Shown: piece by piece, positions 30,010 through 35,887 of the stretch
How the letters are laid out: every line of letters starts with the position of its first letter
Numbering within the stretch: the stretch's first letter is position 1
DNA from: JBIQLO01 sp044464175
Lineage (GTDB): Bacteria; Planctomycetota; Phycisphaerae; Tepidisphaerales; Tepidisphaeraceae
Direction: 5' to 3'
NCBI GenBank assembly: GCA_044464175.1
Contig: JBIQLO010000009.1
Location: 1-35,887, forward strand
DNA length: 35,887 bases
Translations under genes and position numbers: made by a program
The notes under the pieces: model-generated
Database searches by the model: none
Seen by the model: the letters and a program-made list of their open reading frames with translations, nothing else
Told to the model about the DNA's origin: nothing

Positions 30010-31499
30010 AACTCACAATCAACCCATCATCATTGGCCGACTATGAGCGGTTTCTGAAAATCAAGAGCTTGCCCCAGTATCGGTTCGTAGGTCACACAGC
30101 AGAATTTCCCGATGAATACGCGGGCCTGCTGGGGCTGGATGCAGGGCATGAATCCCATGCGGCCTATGAGCCGTCGCCGTTTCTGTTCGACTACCAGTGC
30201 GACATCGCCCGGCTGGCCATCGACAAGCGGAAATTTGCCATCTTCGGGGATTGCGGCCTGGGCAAAACGCTAATGTTTGCCGAGTTTGCCCGACACGCGG
30301 CCAAGGTGCTTCCGCAAGGGCAATGCGTCCTGATCGTCGCCCCTTTGATGACGATTGACCAGACCCTGGCGGAGTTTGCCCGCTGGTACGATGACGGCCT
30401 GCCAGTGGAAAAAGTGACGGCGGCAAATCTGTCGAAATGGCTCACCGACGGAACCAGCCGGATCGGCATCACCAATTACGACGCCCTGAACGATCAAACA
30501 CCGCAAGGACGGTTGGGCGCATTGATCCTCGACGAATCCTCTATGCTCAAATCAGCCTATGGCAAGTGGGGCACGACCTGCGTTCGACTGGGCAAGGGCC
30601 TGAAATGGAAGCTGGCTTTGACCGGGACACCAGCCCCCAATGATCGCATCGAATATGCCAACCATGCGGTTTTGATGGACCAATTCCCCACGATCAATTC
30701 GTTCCTGGTCAAGTATTTTGTCAATCGCGGCCAGACGAACAACCGCTGGGAGTTGAAGCCGCATGCACTGCGCCCGTTCTACCGGAGCCTGTCTCACTGG
30801 TGCATTTTCCTGAACAATCCGGCCACCTATGGATGGAAGGATAACACCGAATCTATCCCTCCGATCCATGTTCACATTCACCGGGTGGATTTGACGGCCG
30901 ACCAGCAGAGCCTGGCCTACGAAAAGACCGGAACGCTGTTTCACGACCAGGTGGGCGGAATCACTTCCCGGTCAGTCCTATCACAGATCGCCAAGGGGAG
31001 CTATCGAGGGGCGGACATTGAGACGTTCAAGCCGCAATTCATCCGCGAACTGGCGGACCAATGGCCGGAGGAATCCACAATCATCTGGTGTCTTTACAAC
31101 CGCGAACAGGAGATTTTGGAGAAGTATTTCCCGGACGCGGCCAGCATTACGGGGGGAACGCCGATTGAAAAGCGGCTGGAATTGATCGCCGACTTCAAAT
31201 CCGGGTGCCGGCGTATCTTAATCAGCAAACCAAAAATCCTGGGTTTTGGCCTGAATCTCCAGATCGCCACGCGGCACATTTTCAGCGGGCTGCAAGACTC
31301 GTATGAGTCTTTCTATCAGGCCGTCAAGCGGTCCAACCGATACGGCTCAACCAAACCGCTGAACGTCCATATTCCCGTGACGGACCTGGAACGCCCCATG
31401 ATCGAAACAGTGCTGGCCAAGGCAAAGCGGGTCCAGCAGGACACGGAAGAACAGGAACGATTGTTTAAGGAGTTTGGTCATGTTGCTTTCAGGCGATGA
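30006..31499 (+). CDS. SF2/SNF2-type DNA helicase (phage)
   Basis: The protein has 497 residues, starting at GTG 30006, which overlaps the resolvase stop. Walker A is FGDCGLGKTLM (residues 80-90), motif Ia VLIVAPLMTIDQTLAEFARW, the DExx box LILDESSML (DESS at 176-179) and motif III LALTGTPAPND (~203-213). The second RecA-like domain includes ILISKPKILGFGLNLQIATRHIF and YQAVKRSNRYGSTKPLNVH, where QAxxRxxRxG is motif VI. This is the phage DEAD-like/SNF2-like helicase commonly placed beside resolvase and methyltransferase genes. It probably remodels DNA during replication. It overlaps the methyltransferase gene by 20 bp. Confidence 0.9.
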   Translation: MKLTINPSSLADYERFLKIKSLPQYRFVGHTAEFPDEYAGLLGLDAGHESHAAYEPSPFLFDYQCDIARLAIDKRKFAIFGDCGLGKTLMFAEFARHAAKVLPQGQCVLIVAPLMTIDQTLAEFARWYDDGLPVEKVTAANLSKWLTDGTSRIGITNYDALNDQTPQGRLGALILDESSMLKSAYGKWGTTCVRLGKGLKWKLALTGTPAPNDRIEYANHAVLMDQFPTINSFLVKYFVNRGQTNNRWELKPHALRPFYRSLSHWCIFLNNPATYGWKDNTESIPPIHVHIHRVDLTADQQSLAYEKTGTLFHDQVGGITSRSVLSQIAKGSYRGADIETFKPQFIRELADQWPEESTIIWCLYNREQEILEKYFPDAASITGGTPIEKRLELIADFKSGCRRILISKPKILGFGLNLQIATRHIFSGLQDSYESFYQAVKRSNRYGSTKPLNVHIPVTDLERPMIETVLAKAKRVQQDTEEQERLFKEFGHVAFRR

Positions 31500-33414
31500 A
31501 GAATTTCGGATCGAGAACGGGGACTGCATCCCGACCATGGCACGGATGCCCGCCGCCAGCGTCGATATGACGATCTTCTCCCCGCCGTTCCCGGCCGTCT
31601 ACGCCTATACCGGCGAGGCTGCGGACATCGGCAACAGCGAAGATTTGAAGGGGGAGGCGAAAATCCACATGGGATTTTTCTATCGCCAACTGGCTCGCGT
31701 GTTGAAGCCGGGGCGGGTGGCGGTGGTCCACGTCCAGCAGATCGTCCGGATGAAGCGGGCGGGCGGGCTGGGGCTGTTTGATTTTCGCGGGCTGAACATC
31801 CGCCTGGGCGAGCGGGCCGGGCTGGTCTATGAATACGATTGGGCCGTGCGAAAGAATCCACAGGCCCTCAAAAACGGCACGAAGGTCTTAACGCCAGATC
31901 GATGGGTTAAAATCGAGGATTTGCGAGCCGGGGACAAGGTTATTGGATCAAATGGATCGCCCACGACGGTCAAGGGGGTTTACCCTCATGGCCCGCGACA
32001 GATGTATTGCGTTCGCTTTTCGGATGGATCGTCGGTCGAGTGCGACGCGAAGCATTTATGGCAGGTCGAGACTGCCAACGGACCATCTCGCACGATGGCG
32101 ACGGGCGATATCATTAAGGCTGGAACGCATTCGCCATCCGGCGGCCCTCGATTCCGAATCCCAATCATATCTTCCGCTGCGAGGCTAACGTCATCCAGGG
32201 ATCGGCCGATTGATCCCTACACGCTCGGCGTCATCCTGGGGGATGGAGCCATCACATCCAGAAGCTCTGCATTTCTTACGTGCGAACACGAAATCGTTGC
32301 TATGGCGACTGTTCCAGAAGGTCATTCATGGCGAAGGATCGCCGGGAGTGACAAAGGCGGCGGCTCCGTAGGAACTTATGCAACGAACGGATCAGGCTGG
32401 CATAAAAACTTGGTGCTTGACGGATTGCGATCATTAAACCTATTCGGGATGAGGGCGTGGGAAAAGCGCGTCCCCGAATCTTACTTATTTGCATCGGCAT
32501 GGGATCGTCTCGAATTGCTTCGCGGTCTCATGGACACGGATGGGACGATCAAGACACGATCCGGAGTTGTTGCAAAATTCTGCACCACATCAAAACAACT
32601 CGCCGCTGATGTGGCTTTCCTGGTCCAATCATTAGGCGGCGTCACGCGAACCGACACAGAGGAAAACAGCCGATACATTTACAAGGGTGAAGAGCGATTC
32701 GGGAGAACTAAATATCTTGTTTCCTTGAGAATGCCTGACGGATGCAATCCGTTCAAGCTTCCCCGAAAGGCCGACCGATGGAGGCCGACCCGGAAATCCA
32801 TATGCCGCTGGATTGTGTCCATTGAGCCAACAACTATCGATCCTTGCACATGTATCGAAGTGTTTGCCGACGACCAGTTATATGTGACCGAACACTGCAT
32901 TGTCACCCATAACTCCCAAGCCATCCGCACCAAGAGCCGAGAACTTCAATTCGCCGGGCTGGAAAGCGACCGGGCCAAGAGCCGGGGAGCATTGGCCGAC
33001 TACCTGATTAAATTCCGCGCCAAGGGTGACAACGCGGTACGGATTGACGCGCCAAGCCAAGTCAGCCGCAACGAGTGGATCGAATGGGCGGAGTGCTGCT
33101 GGGGCGACATCCGCGAAACGGACACGCTCAACGTGAAAGAGGGGCGGGGCGAGGATGACACGAAGCACATTTGCCCGCTGCAACTGTCCGTCATTGATCG
33201 GATGGTTCGGCTCTACACCAATCCCGGCGAGATTGTTTTCAGCCCCTTCGCGGGCATCGGCTCCGAGGGATACCAGTCCCTGCTGCGCGGCCGCCGGTTC
33301 TACGGGGTGGAGTTGAAGCCGGAGTATTTCGACGCGGCGAACCTGAACTGCCGACGGGCAATCGAGCAGCGGAAGGAAGAACAAAAGTCGCTATTCGACC
33401 TGGAGGCCGCCTAA
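31480..33414 (+). CDS. DNA methyltransferase (N4-C/N6-A type) interrupted by an intein
   Basis: The precursor has 644 residues; removing the intein (residues 129-478) leaves ~294. N-extein: FRIENGDCIPTMARMPAASVDMTIFSPPFPAVYAYTG, with SPPF as catalytic motif IV. C-extein: SQAIRTKSRELQF, then IVFSPFAGIGSEGYQSLLRGRRFYGVELKPEYF, with FAGIGSEG as the SAM-binding motif I. Catalytic motif before SAM motif is the beta-type order of amino-methyltransferases; whether N4-cytosine or N6-adenine is methylated is not certain. The extein join ...VRKNPQ/SQAIRTKS... reads as an unbroken conserved block. Phages use such enzymes to protect DNA from restriction. The start is ATG 31480, 7 nt after AAGGAG; a TTG two codons upstream is less likely. 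Confidence 0.92.
   Translation: MLLSGDEEFRIENGDCIPTMARMPAASVDMTIFSPPFPAVYAYTGEAADIGNSEDLKGEAKIHMGFFYRQLARVLKPGRVAVVHVQQIVRMKRAGGLGLFDFRGLNIRLGERAGLVYEYDWAVRKNPQALKNGTKVLTPDRWVKIEDLRAGDKVIGSNGSPTTVKGVYPHGPRQMYCVRFSDGSSVECDAKHLWQVETANGPSRTMATGDIIKAGTHSPSGGPRFRIPIISSAARLTSSRDRPIDPYTLGVILGDGAITSRSSAFLTCEHEIVAMATVPEGHSWRRIAGSDKGGGSVGTYATNGSGWHKNLVLDGLRSLNLFGMRAWEKRVPESYLFASAWDRLELLRGLMDTDGTIKTRSGVVAKFCTTSKQLAADVAFLVQSLGGVTRTDTEENSRYIYKGEERFGRTKYLVSLRMPDGCNPFKLPRKADRWRPTRKSICRWIVSIEPTTIDPCTCIEVFADDQLYVTEHCIVTHNSQAIRTKSRELQFAGLESDRAKSRGALADYLIKFRAKGDNAVRIDAPSQVSRNEWIEWAECCWGDIRETDTLNVKEGRGEDDTKHICPLQLSVIDRMVRLYTNPGEIVFSPFAGIGSEGYQSLLRGRRFYGVELKPEYFDAANLNCRRAIEQRKEEQKSLFDLEAA
31864..32913 (+). mobile_element. 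Class 3-type intein with LAGLIDADG homing endonuclease
   Basis: The element is 350 residues, in frame within the methyltransferase. It begins ALKNGTKVLTPDRWVKIEDLRAGDKV (block A, with Ala instead of Cys/Ser at position 1) and ends YVTEHCIVTHN, followed by Ser+1. Block B is VECDAKHLWQVET, with His 64 and Trp 66 of the intein. Block F is CTCIEVFADDQLYV, with Cys 330 in the C-I-x-V position. Thr 348 precedes the terminal His-Asn. Trp (B:12), Cys (F:4) and Thr (G:5) together are the class 3 signature, in which the block-F Cys replaces the missing first nucleophile. Two LAGLIDADG motifs, YTLGVILGDGAI and LLRGLMDTDGTI (intein ~119-130 and 218-229), keep their acidic residues, so the homing endonuclease may be active. 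Confidence 0.93.
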
Positions 33415-33578
33415 TGCCCCGCACCCACCTATACCGCGTCTACACCACTGACGCCCGCGAAGCCGTCAAGATTCGCGTGCCCGACGGCACATGCCCCTAC
33501 GCCGTGGCGGCCCGCGAGCTAGGGTGCGCGAATAAGGACGCGGTAGTGAGGTACGAGAAAACGGAGGTGCGCAAATGA
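33414..33578 (+). CDS. Small phage hypothetical protein
   Basis: The protein has 54 residues: MPRTHLYRVYTTDAREAVKIRVPDG..., ending in KDAVVRYEKTEVRK. Its start shares one base with the methyltransferase stop (TAATG), and its stop overlaps the next start (ATGA), which is why I accept so short a gene. The pattern YRVYTTDAREAVKIRVPDGTCPYAVAARELG suggests a small alpha/beta fold of a type common in phage operons. No function can be given. Confidence 0.65.
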   Translation: MPRTHLYRVYTTDAREAVKIRVPDGTCPYAVAARELGCANKDAVVRYEKTEVRK

Positions 33579-33868
33579 CCATTGAAAAAGAAACCATCAT
33601 CCGCCCCAACGGCAAGCCCTACCGGCCCCGCAAGGGCATGAAGCTGGCGGGATTCAAGGACGACAATGACGGCAGTTGGGTCCTTGTCCTTCGGACTCAT
33701 GACGTGGATAAGGCCCGGCGATACGCGGAGTCGCGTGGAATGCGCCATCTCGATTTTGTCCGCCGCTGCTGGGCGAAAAAGGTGATGCGATATGGCGCGC
33801 CTTATTGGGCGACGGACGCGGACTACAACGGCGCGGCGGCGGTGCTGTTCGAGGAGGTGGACGAATGA
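33575..33868 (+). CDS. Small phage hypothetical protein
   Basis: The protein has 97 residues and no family that I recognise. It is basic at the N-terminus (RPNGKPYRPRKGMKLAGF), then has a strand-helix pattern (DGSWVLVLRTHDVDKARRYAESRGMRHLDFVRRCWAKKVMRYG). A good ribosome-binding site (GGAGG) precedes the ATG, and both ends overlap neighbours by 4 bp, so it is certainly translated in series with them. There is no membrane segment or signal. A nucleic-acid-related role would fit the charge and context but is inference only. Confidence 0.7.
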   Translation: MTIEKETIIRPNGKPYRPRKGMKLAGFKDDNDGSWVLVLRTHDVDKARRYAESRGMRHLDFVRRCWAKKVMRYGAPYWATDADYNGAAAVLFEEVDE

Positions 33869-34299
33869 CCCCCGCCGAAGCCCCCATCATCAAGCCGAAA
33901 AACCGCCGCTGGTACAAGCTGGTGGACGGGGTGAAGCACTACGAATGCACGGCCTGCCTGGAATGGAAGGCGGAGGGGGCGTTCTATCGAAAGAAGGGGA
34001 ATGGCCGCAAATGCAAGCTCACCAGCAACTGCCGGACCTGTTACGACCGGCGGCAGAAGGAATACAAGCGGCGTTCATCGCTTAATGCCCAGTTCCTTTT
34101 CAGCGGCTTCCAACCCGCGCTCTATCCACGGGAGGATTACTTCCCGAGCGCGTTTGTCGCTCTCAACTTCCACGCGGCGTATCCGCTTGCGGAGGTCCGA
34201 GGGTATGTCGATGGTGAACCGGACCTGCCCCTTGTCGGGAAGGCTGCCGGTGGCGCTCCTGGGTCGCTTTCGTTCCATGGAAAAAATTATACGCGCTGA
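33865..34299 (+). CDS. Zinc-ribbon phage protein, C-terminal half antisense to a repressor gene
   Basis: The frame encodes 144 residues. The first ~72 are protein-like: KHYECTACLEWKAEGAFYRKKGNGRKCKLTSNCRTCYDRRQKEYKRR, with two C-x2-C pairs as in zinc ribbons that precede HNH nucleases. No HNH catalytic residues follow. From ~residue 71 the frame runs over a gene on the other strand (34075-34278), and the predicted residues there are less typical. Either the protein really ends in this overlap, or an original stop near 34075 was lost when the repressor gene arrived. The ATG overlaps the upstream stop (ATGA), so the start is secure; the end is not. Confidence 0.6.
   Translation: MTPAEAPIIKPKNRRWYKLVDGVKHYECTACLEWKAEGAFYRKKGNGRKCKLTSNCRTCYDRRQKEYKRRSSLNAQFLFSGFQPALYPREDYFPSAFVALNFHAAYPLAEVRGYVDGEPDLPLVGKAAGGAPGSLSFHGKNYTR
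34075..34278 (-). CDS. Ribbon-helix-helix type repressor (phage)
   Basis: The protein has 67 residues and is the only minus-strand gene in the phage-like part. GQVRFTIDIPSDLRKRIRRVEVESDKRAREVILPWIERGLEAAEKEL fits the ribbon-helix-helix fold: a beta-strand (VRFTIDIP), then two helices separated by a short loop. The first 16 residues are basic and probably flexible. A perfect -10 TATAAT lies at 34291-34286, so close to the ATG that the mRNA would be nearly leaderless. It diverges from the gene at 34369, and three 8-bp GGTAA repeats lie in the shared gap, which fits an RHH operator. It is antisense to the end of the zinc-ribbon gene. Confidence 0.75.
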   Translation of the reverse strand: MERKRPRSATGSLPDKGQVRFTIDIPSDLRKRIRRVEVESDKRAREVILPWIERGLEAAEKELGIKR

Positions 34300-34348
34300 A
34301 TGCAAATAATGCTTGACTTGTTTAGGTAATACGGTAAGATGGTAAGGA
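34286..34348. promoter_or_regulatory. Divergent promoter region with an 8-bp-period operator
   Basis: Rightward, TTGACT (34313-34318) and TAAGAT (34335-34340) are spaced by 16 bp and serve the gene at 34369. Leftward, TATAAT (34291-34286) serves the RHH gene, with no clear -35. Three direct repeats, GGTAATAC, GGTAAGAT and GGTAAGGA (34325-34348), have an exact 8-bp period and cover the rightward -10. An 8-bp spacing is what RHH proteins of the MetJ/CopG kind bind. Confidence 0.65.
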
Positions 34349-34368
34349 ATAGGAAAGAGAGGATCATT

Positions 34369-34761
34369 ATGAGCGACACAAATAACAAGGTAAAGCGAAC
34401 GGATCGCGGATGGGGCGGCCATTTCATCGGCGCGAGGAATTGCCTTTTCCGCCGGAACACCCTCTTGGAATTTTTCGGAGTCAGGATTGTAGTTTCGACC
34501 GTTGGCGCATGGATCGGCATGGACCGCGATGAAACCATGCCCATCGGACACAATCGATACTACGAAACAATGGCATTCCATTCCGATCCTTCCGATGAGC
34601 GGTTTCACGACGCCGACGTTTCGCAGCAGGTGCGATTTTCGTCGCCGTGGGCCATCAGCGAGCGGGATGCCGACGACAAGGCCAACGATATGCACGAGGC
34701 CGTGGTTGCAGAAATTACGGCAGGGCTGCTCGCGGGGAACACTCACAAGGAGCAAGCATGA
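34369..34761 (+). CDS. Phage hypothetical protein under the RHH-controlled promoter
   Basis: The protein has 130 residues and a family that I do not recognise. The ATG follows GAGAGG; the frame extends 10 codons upstream, but that would place the start inside the promoter. The protein starts MSDTNNKVKRTDRGWGGHFIGARNCLFRRNTLLEFFGVRIVVSTVG, with strands, then an Asp/His-rich centre (GMDRDETMPIGHNRYYETMAFHSDPSDERFHDADVSQQV) and an acidic helix (SERDADDKANDMHEAVVAEITAGLLAG). The layout is like small phage proteins of unknown role encoded early. Its stop overlaps the next start (ATGA). It is the first gene right of the divergent regulator, so it is the likeliest target of that repressor. Confidence 0.7.
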   Translation: MSDTNNKVKRTDRGWGGHFIGARNCLFRRNTLLEFFGVRIVVSTVGAWIGMDRDETMPIGHNRYYETMAFHSDPSDERFHDADVSQQVRFSSPWAISERDADDKANDMHEAVVAEITAGLLAGNTHKEQA

Positions 34762-34967
34762 ACACCCCCAACACCATCGACACGGTTCTCATGCCCCGCG
34801 ATGAGGCGGAGGCGCTGCGGAGGCTAGCGAAGGCGGCGGTTGAATGGGCCAACGTCTTTTGCGACCCGGATAAAACGAAACGGGAGCAATATCAGGCGGG
34901 CGTCAAACTGTGCGGGCCGATTGGCTTGTACGAGGGGATTATGCAGCAGAAGGAGGCCAACCAATGA
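34758..34967 (+). CDS. Small phage hypothetical protein
   Basis: The protein has 69 residues. MNTPNTIDTVLMPRDEAEALRRLAKAAVEWANVFCDPDKTKREQYQAGVKLCGPIGLYEGIMQQ is mainly helical. The ATG lies 7 nt after AAGGAG and overlaps the upstream stop by 4 bp. The end (GGCCAACCAATGA) overlaps the next start. No function can be suggested beyond membership of the early operon. Confidence 0.7.
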   Translation: MNTPNTIDTVLMPRDEAEALRRLAKAAVEWANVFCDPDKTKREQYQAGVKLCGPIGLYEGIMQQKEANQ

Positions 34968-35234
34968 GCATGACCATGCGGTTATTCCGTATTTTCTCCC
35001 GGCGGCTCCATCAACCCCGCCCGTCTCTGCTCGAAAACATCATGGAAGGCAGGGTTTCGGTATGCGACATAACAGATTCGGAAATTTCTTCCCTTTCCTG
35101 GGGCATCTGCCGCCGCATGAACAGCCGCATCAACTCCATGAGCGAGCTTCTTTTCCGCGATGAATTGGAAGAACTTTACGGACGATTGATCGCCGAACGG
35201 CAACGAAGAGAGGCCAACCAATGAGCATGACCAT
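34953..35234 (+). repeat. 25-bp perfect direct repeat at two successive gene junctions
   Basis: The copies are 34953-34977 and 35210-35234, 257 bp apart. Each starts GAGGCCAACC, includes the ATGA stop/start overlap and ends GAGCATGACCAT. The repeat gives the two downstream genes the same first four residues (MSMT) and two genes the same last residues (EANQ). It brackets exactly one gene. Confidence 0.85.
34964..35224 (+). CDS. Small phage hypothetical protein bracketed by direct repeats
   Basis: The protein has 86 residues of unknown family. MSMTMRLFRIFSRRLHQPRPSLLENIMEGRVSVCDITDSEISSLSWGICRRMNSRINSMSELLFRDELEELYGRLIAERQ is basic at the start and helical at the end. Start and stop both lie in copies of a 25-bp direct repeat, so the gene could have entered, or could leave, the operon by recombination between them without breaking its neighbours. 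It overlaps both neighbours by 4 bp. Confidence 0.68.
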   Translation: MSMTMRLFRIFSRRLHQPRPSLLENIMEGRVSVCDITDSEISSLSWGICRRMNSRINSMSELLFRDELEELYGRLIAERQRREANQ

Positions 35235-35757
35235 CGCCGAAGCCGAAATGATCGAACGGGCCGCGCCGGAACTGGAGGGCATCGACGCCGACGCCATCCG
35301 CGCCGAAGTAGCCGCCATGGACATCGAAGGGTACGGCCAGAGCGACGATGAACGCACGCTCGCCCGCTACCTGCGGCGGCTGGCACAGATCGCCGACGAA
35401 CGCGCCCGCGTCAAGGAATGGTGCGAGCGGCGGCTGGCATCGCTCGAATCGCAGGAGCGGGGTATCGAATACGTCTACGGCGCGCTGGCGCGGGACATCA
35501 CGCGGCGGATGCTGGCGGGCGGGAAGAAAAAGAGCATCGCCACGCCCTGGGGAACGGCGGGATTCCGCACGCAAGCCGCCCGGCTGGTGATTGCCGAGCC
35601 GGAAAAGCTGCTGCTGTTGGAGGCCGAGCATCCGGAATGGGTGAAGGTGGAAAAGAAGCCGGTCCATGCGGCGGTCAATGAGTATTTCAAAACGACGGGG
35701 GACATTCCGGCGGGGTGCGAAATCACGCCGGAGCAAGAGAAATTTTTTACGAAATAG
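35221..35757 (+). CDS. Gam/Gp157-like phage protein
   Basis: The protein has 178 residues. The first ~100 are helical and charged (DDERTLARYLRRLAQIADERARVKEWCERRLASLESQERGIEYVYGALARDITRRML). The second part, GKKKSIATPWGTAGFRTQAARLVIAEPEKLLLLEAEHPEWVKVEKKPVHAAVNEYFKTTGDIPAGCEI, has the K-x-I-x-T-P-x-G-x-x-x-x-R turn and the final 'PxGxxI' element seen in siphovirus Gp157 and Mu Gam-like host-nuclease inhibitors. These bind DNA ends or inhibit RecBCD-type nucleases; Gam versus Gp157 is not settled by sequence reading. It begins inside the second copy of the 25-bp repeat, overlapping the upstream gene. The next gene starts 78 bp downstream. Confidence 0.7.
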   Translation: MSMTIAEAEMIERAAPELEGIDADAIRAEVAAMDIEGYGQSDDERTLARYLRRLAQIADERARVKEWCERRLASLESQERGIEYVYGALARDITRRMLAGGKKKSIATPWGTAGFRTQAARLVIAEPEKLLLLEAEHPEWVKVEKKPVHAAVNEYFKTTGDIPAGCEITPEQEKFFTK

Positions 35758-35835
35758 TTTCGGATCGGCCCACCCATCGCCCGGCGGGTGTGGCCAGCCG
35801 AAAAAAAAGGACTGCCGGGCAAAAGGAGTTTCACA

Positions 35836-35887
35836 ATGGCACTCAGAGCCAAACCACCGGAGGCGATTCAAAAACGCCTCAAGCTGT
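35836..35887 (+). CDS. Start of a phage gene, cut by the window end
   Basis: ATG 35836 lies 8 nt after AAAGGAG, a strong site, and the frame is open to the end: MALRAKPPEAIQKRLKL. Seventeen residues are too few to assign it. This kind of opening (MAL-x-x-K-PP-x-x-I-x-x-R-L-K-L) often precedes a P-loop in phage RecA-like/Sak4 ATPases, which would fit next to a Gam-like gene, but that is a guess. Confidence 0.6.
   Translation, partial: MALRAKPPEAIQKRLKL

Noticed and set aside
35761..35808. Inverted repeat before an A8 run near the right end
   Set aside because: Arms match in only about 11 of 15 positions and the run is A, not T, on the coding strand; it could be chance in GC-rich DNA.

Overview
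The window looks like a stretch of planctomycete chromosome, most likely Phycisphaerae-like, whose last ~6.6 kb (29252 to the right end) is phage-derived. Planctomycete signs are a 2,220-residue secreted protein with an N-terminal LEPRVML motif, a TIGR03790 family protein, a prepilin-like H-X9-DG protein placed beside a LacI regulator and a DUF4838 protein, a HYExAFE protein, and many gene-edge repeats. The lineage is inferred from family content; no rRNA is present.

Left part (1-9044). The 3' part of an unknown gene is followed by a molybdenum-cofactor pair (MogA/MoaB-type, then MobA). A leftward operon follows: LacI regulator, prepilin-like protein, secreted DUF4838/glycosidase-like protein, FAD-dependent oxidoreductase. 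A matching 10-mer (AAACGTKCAC) lies in front of both lacI and the DUF4838 gene and is a plausible operator. A tRNA-Ile(GAU) with a near-consensus promoter closes this part.

Centre (9383-16364). A strong rightward terminator lies in front of a TMTC-like membrane glycosyltransferase, which converges on a DinB-family gene. After a 0.65-kb gene-free, repeat-filled gap comes a rightward series: YkgJ-type cysteine-cluster protein, HYExAFE protein, three small membrane or secreted proteins, biotin synthase, and a ketoacyl-synthase-like gene that overlaps bioB.

Leftward block (28334-16369). The giant LEPR-XLL surface protein gene is followed by a Gfo/Idh/MocA oxidoreductase, a glycosyltransferase-like protein, two small proteins and TIGR03790. 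Several junctions are coupled (ATGA or TAATG), which suggests a long surface or exopolysaccharide-related transcript. A NifU-N-domain gene and a good terminator (28993-29028) end the host-like part.

Right part (29252-35887). Genes are tightly packed with 1-20 bp overlaps and strong Shine-Dalgarno sites: zinc-finger protein, RuvC-like resolvase, SF2/SNF2-type helicase, DNA methyltransferase, small unknowns, a divergent ribbon-helix-helix repressor, a Gam/Gp157-like protein and the start of another gene. This resembles a phage early/replication module. The methyltransferase carries a 350-residue intein with the hallmarks of the class 3 (W-C-T) splicing mechanism plus a LAGLIDADG homing endonuclease.

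The most unusual host feature is a set of imperfect palindromes whose arms are built from 7-8 nt tandem words. Each copy uses a different word. They lie inside or at the edge of genes, encoding part of a ketoacyl synthase, the signal-peptide core of the TIGR03790 protein, the start of the glycosyltransferase and the tail of BioB.
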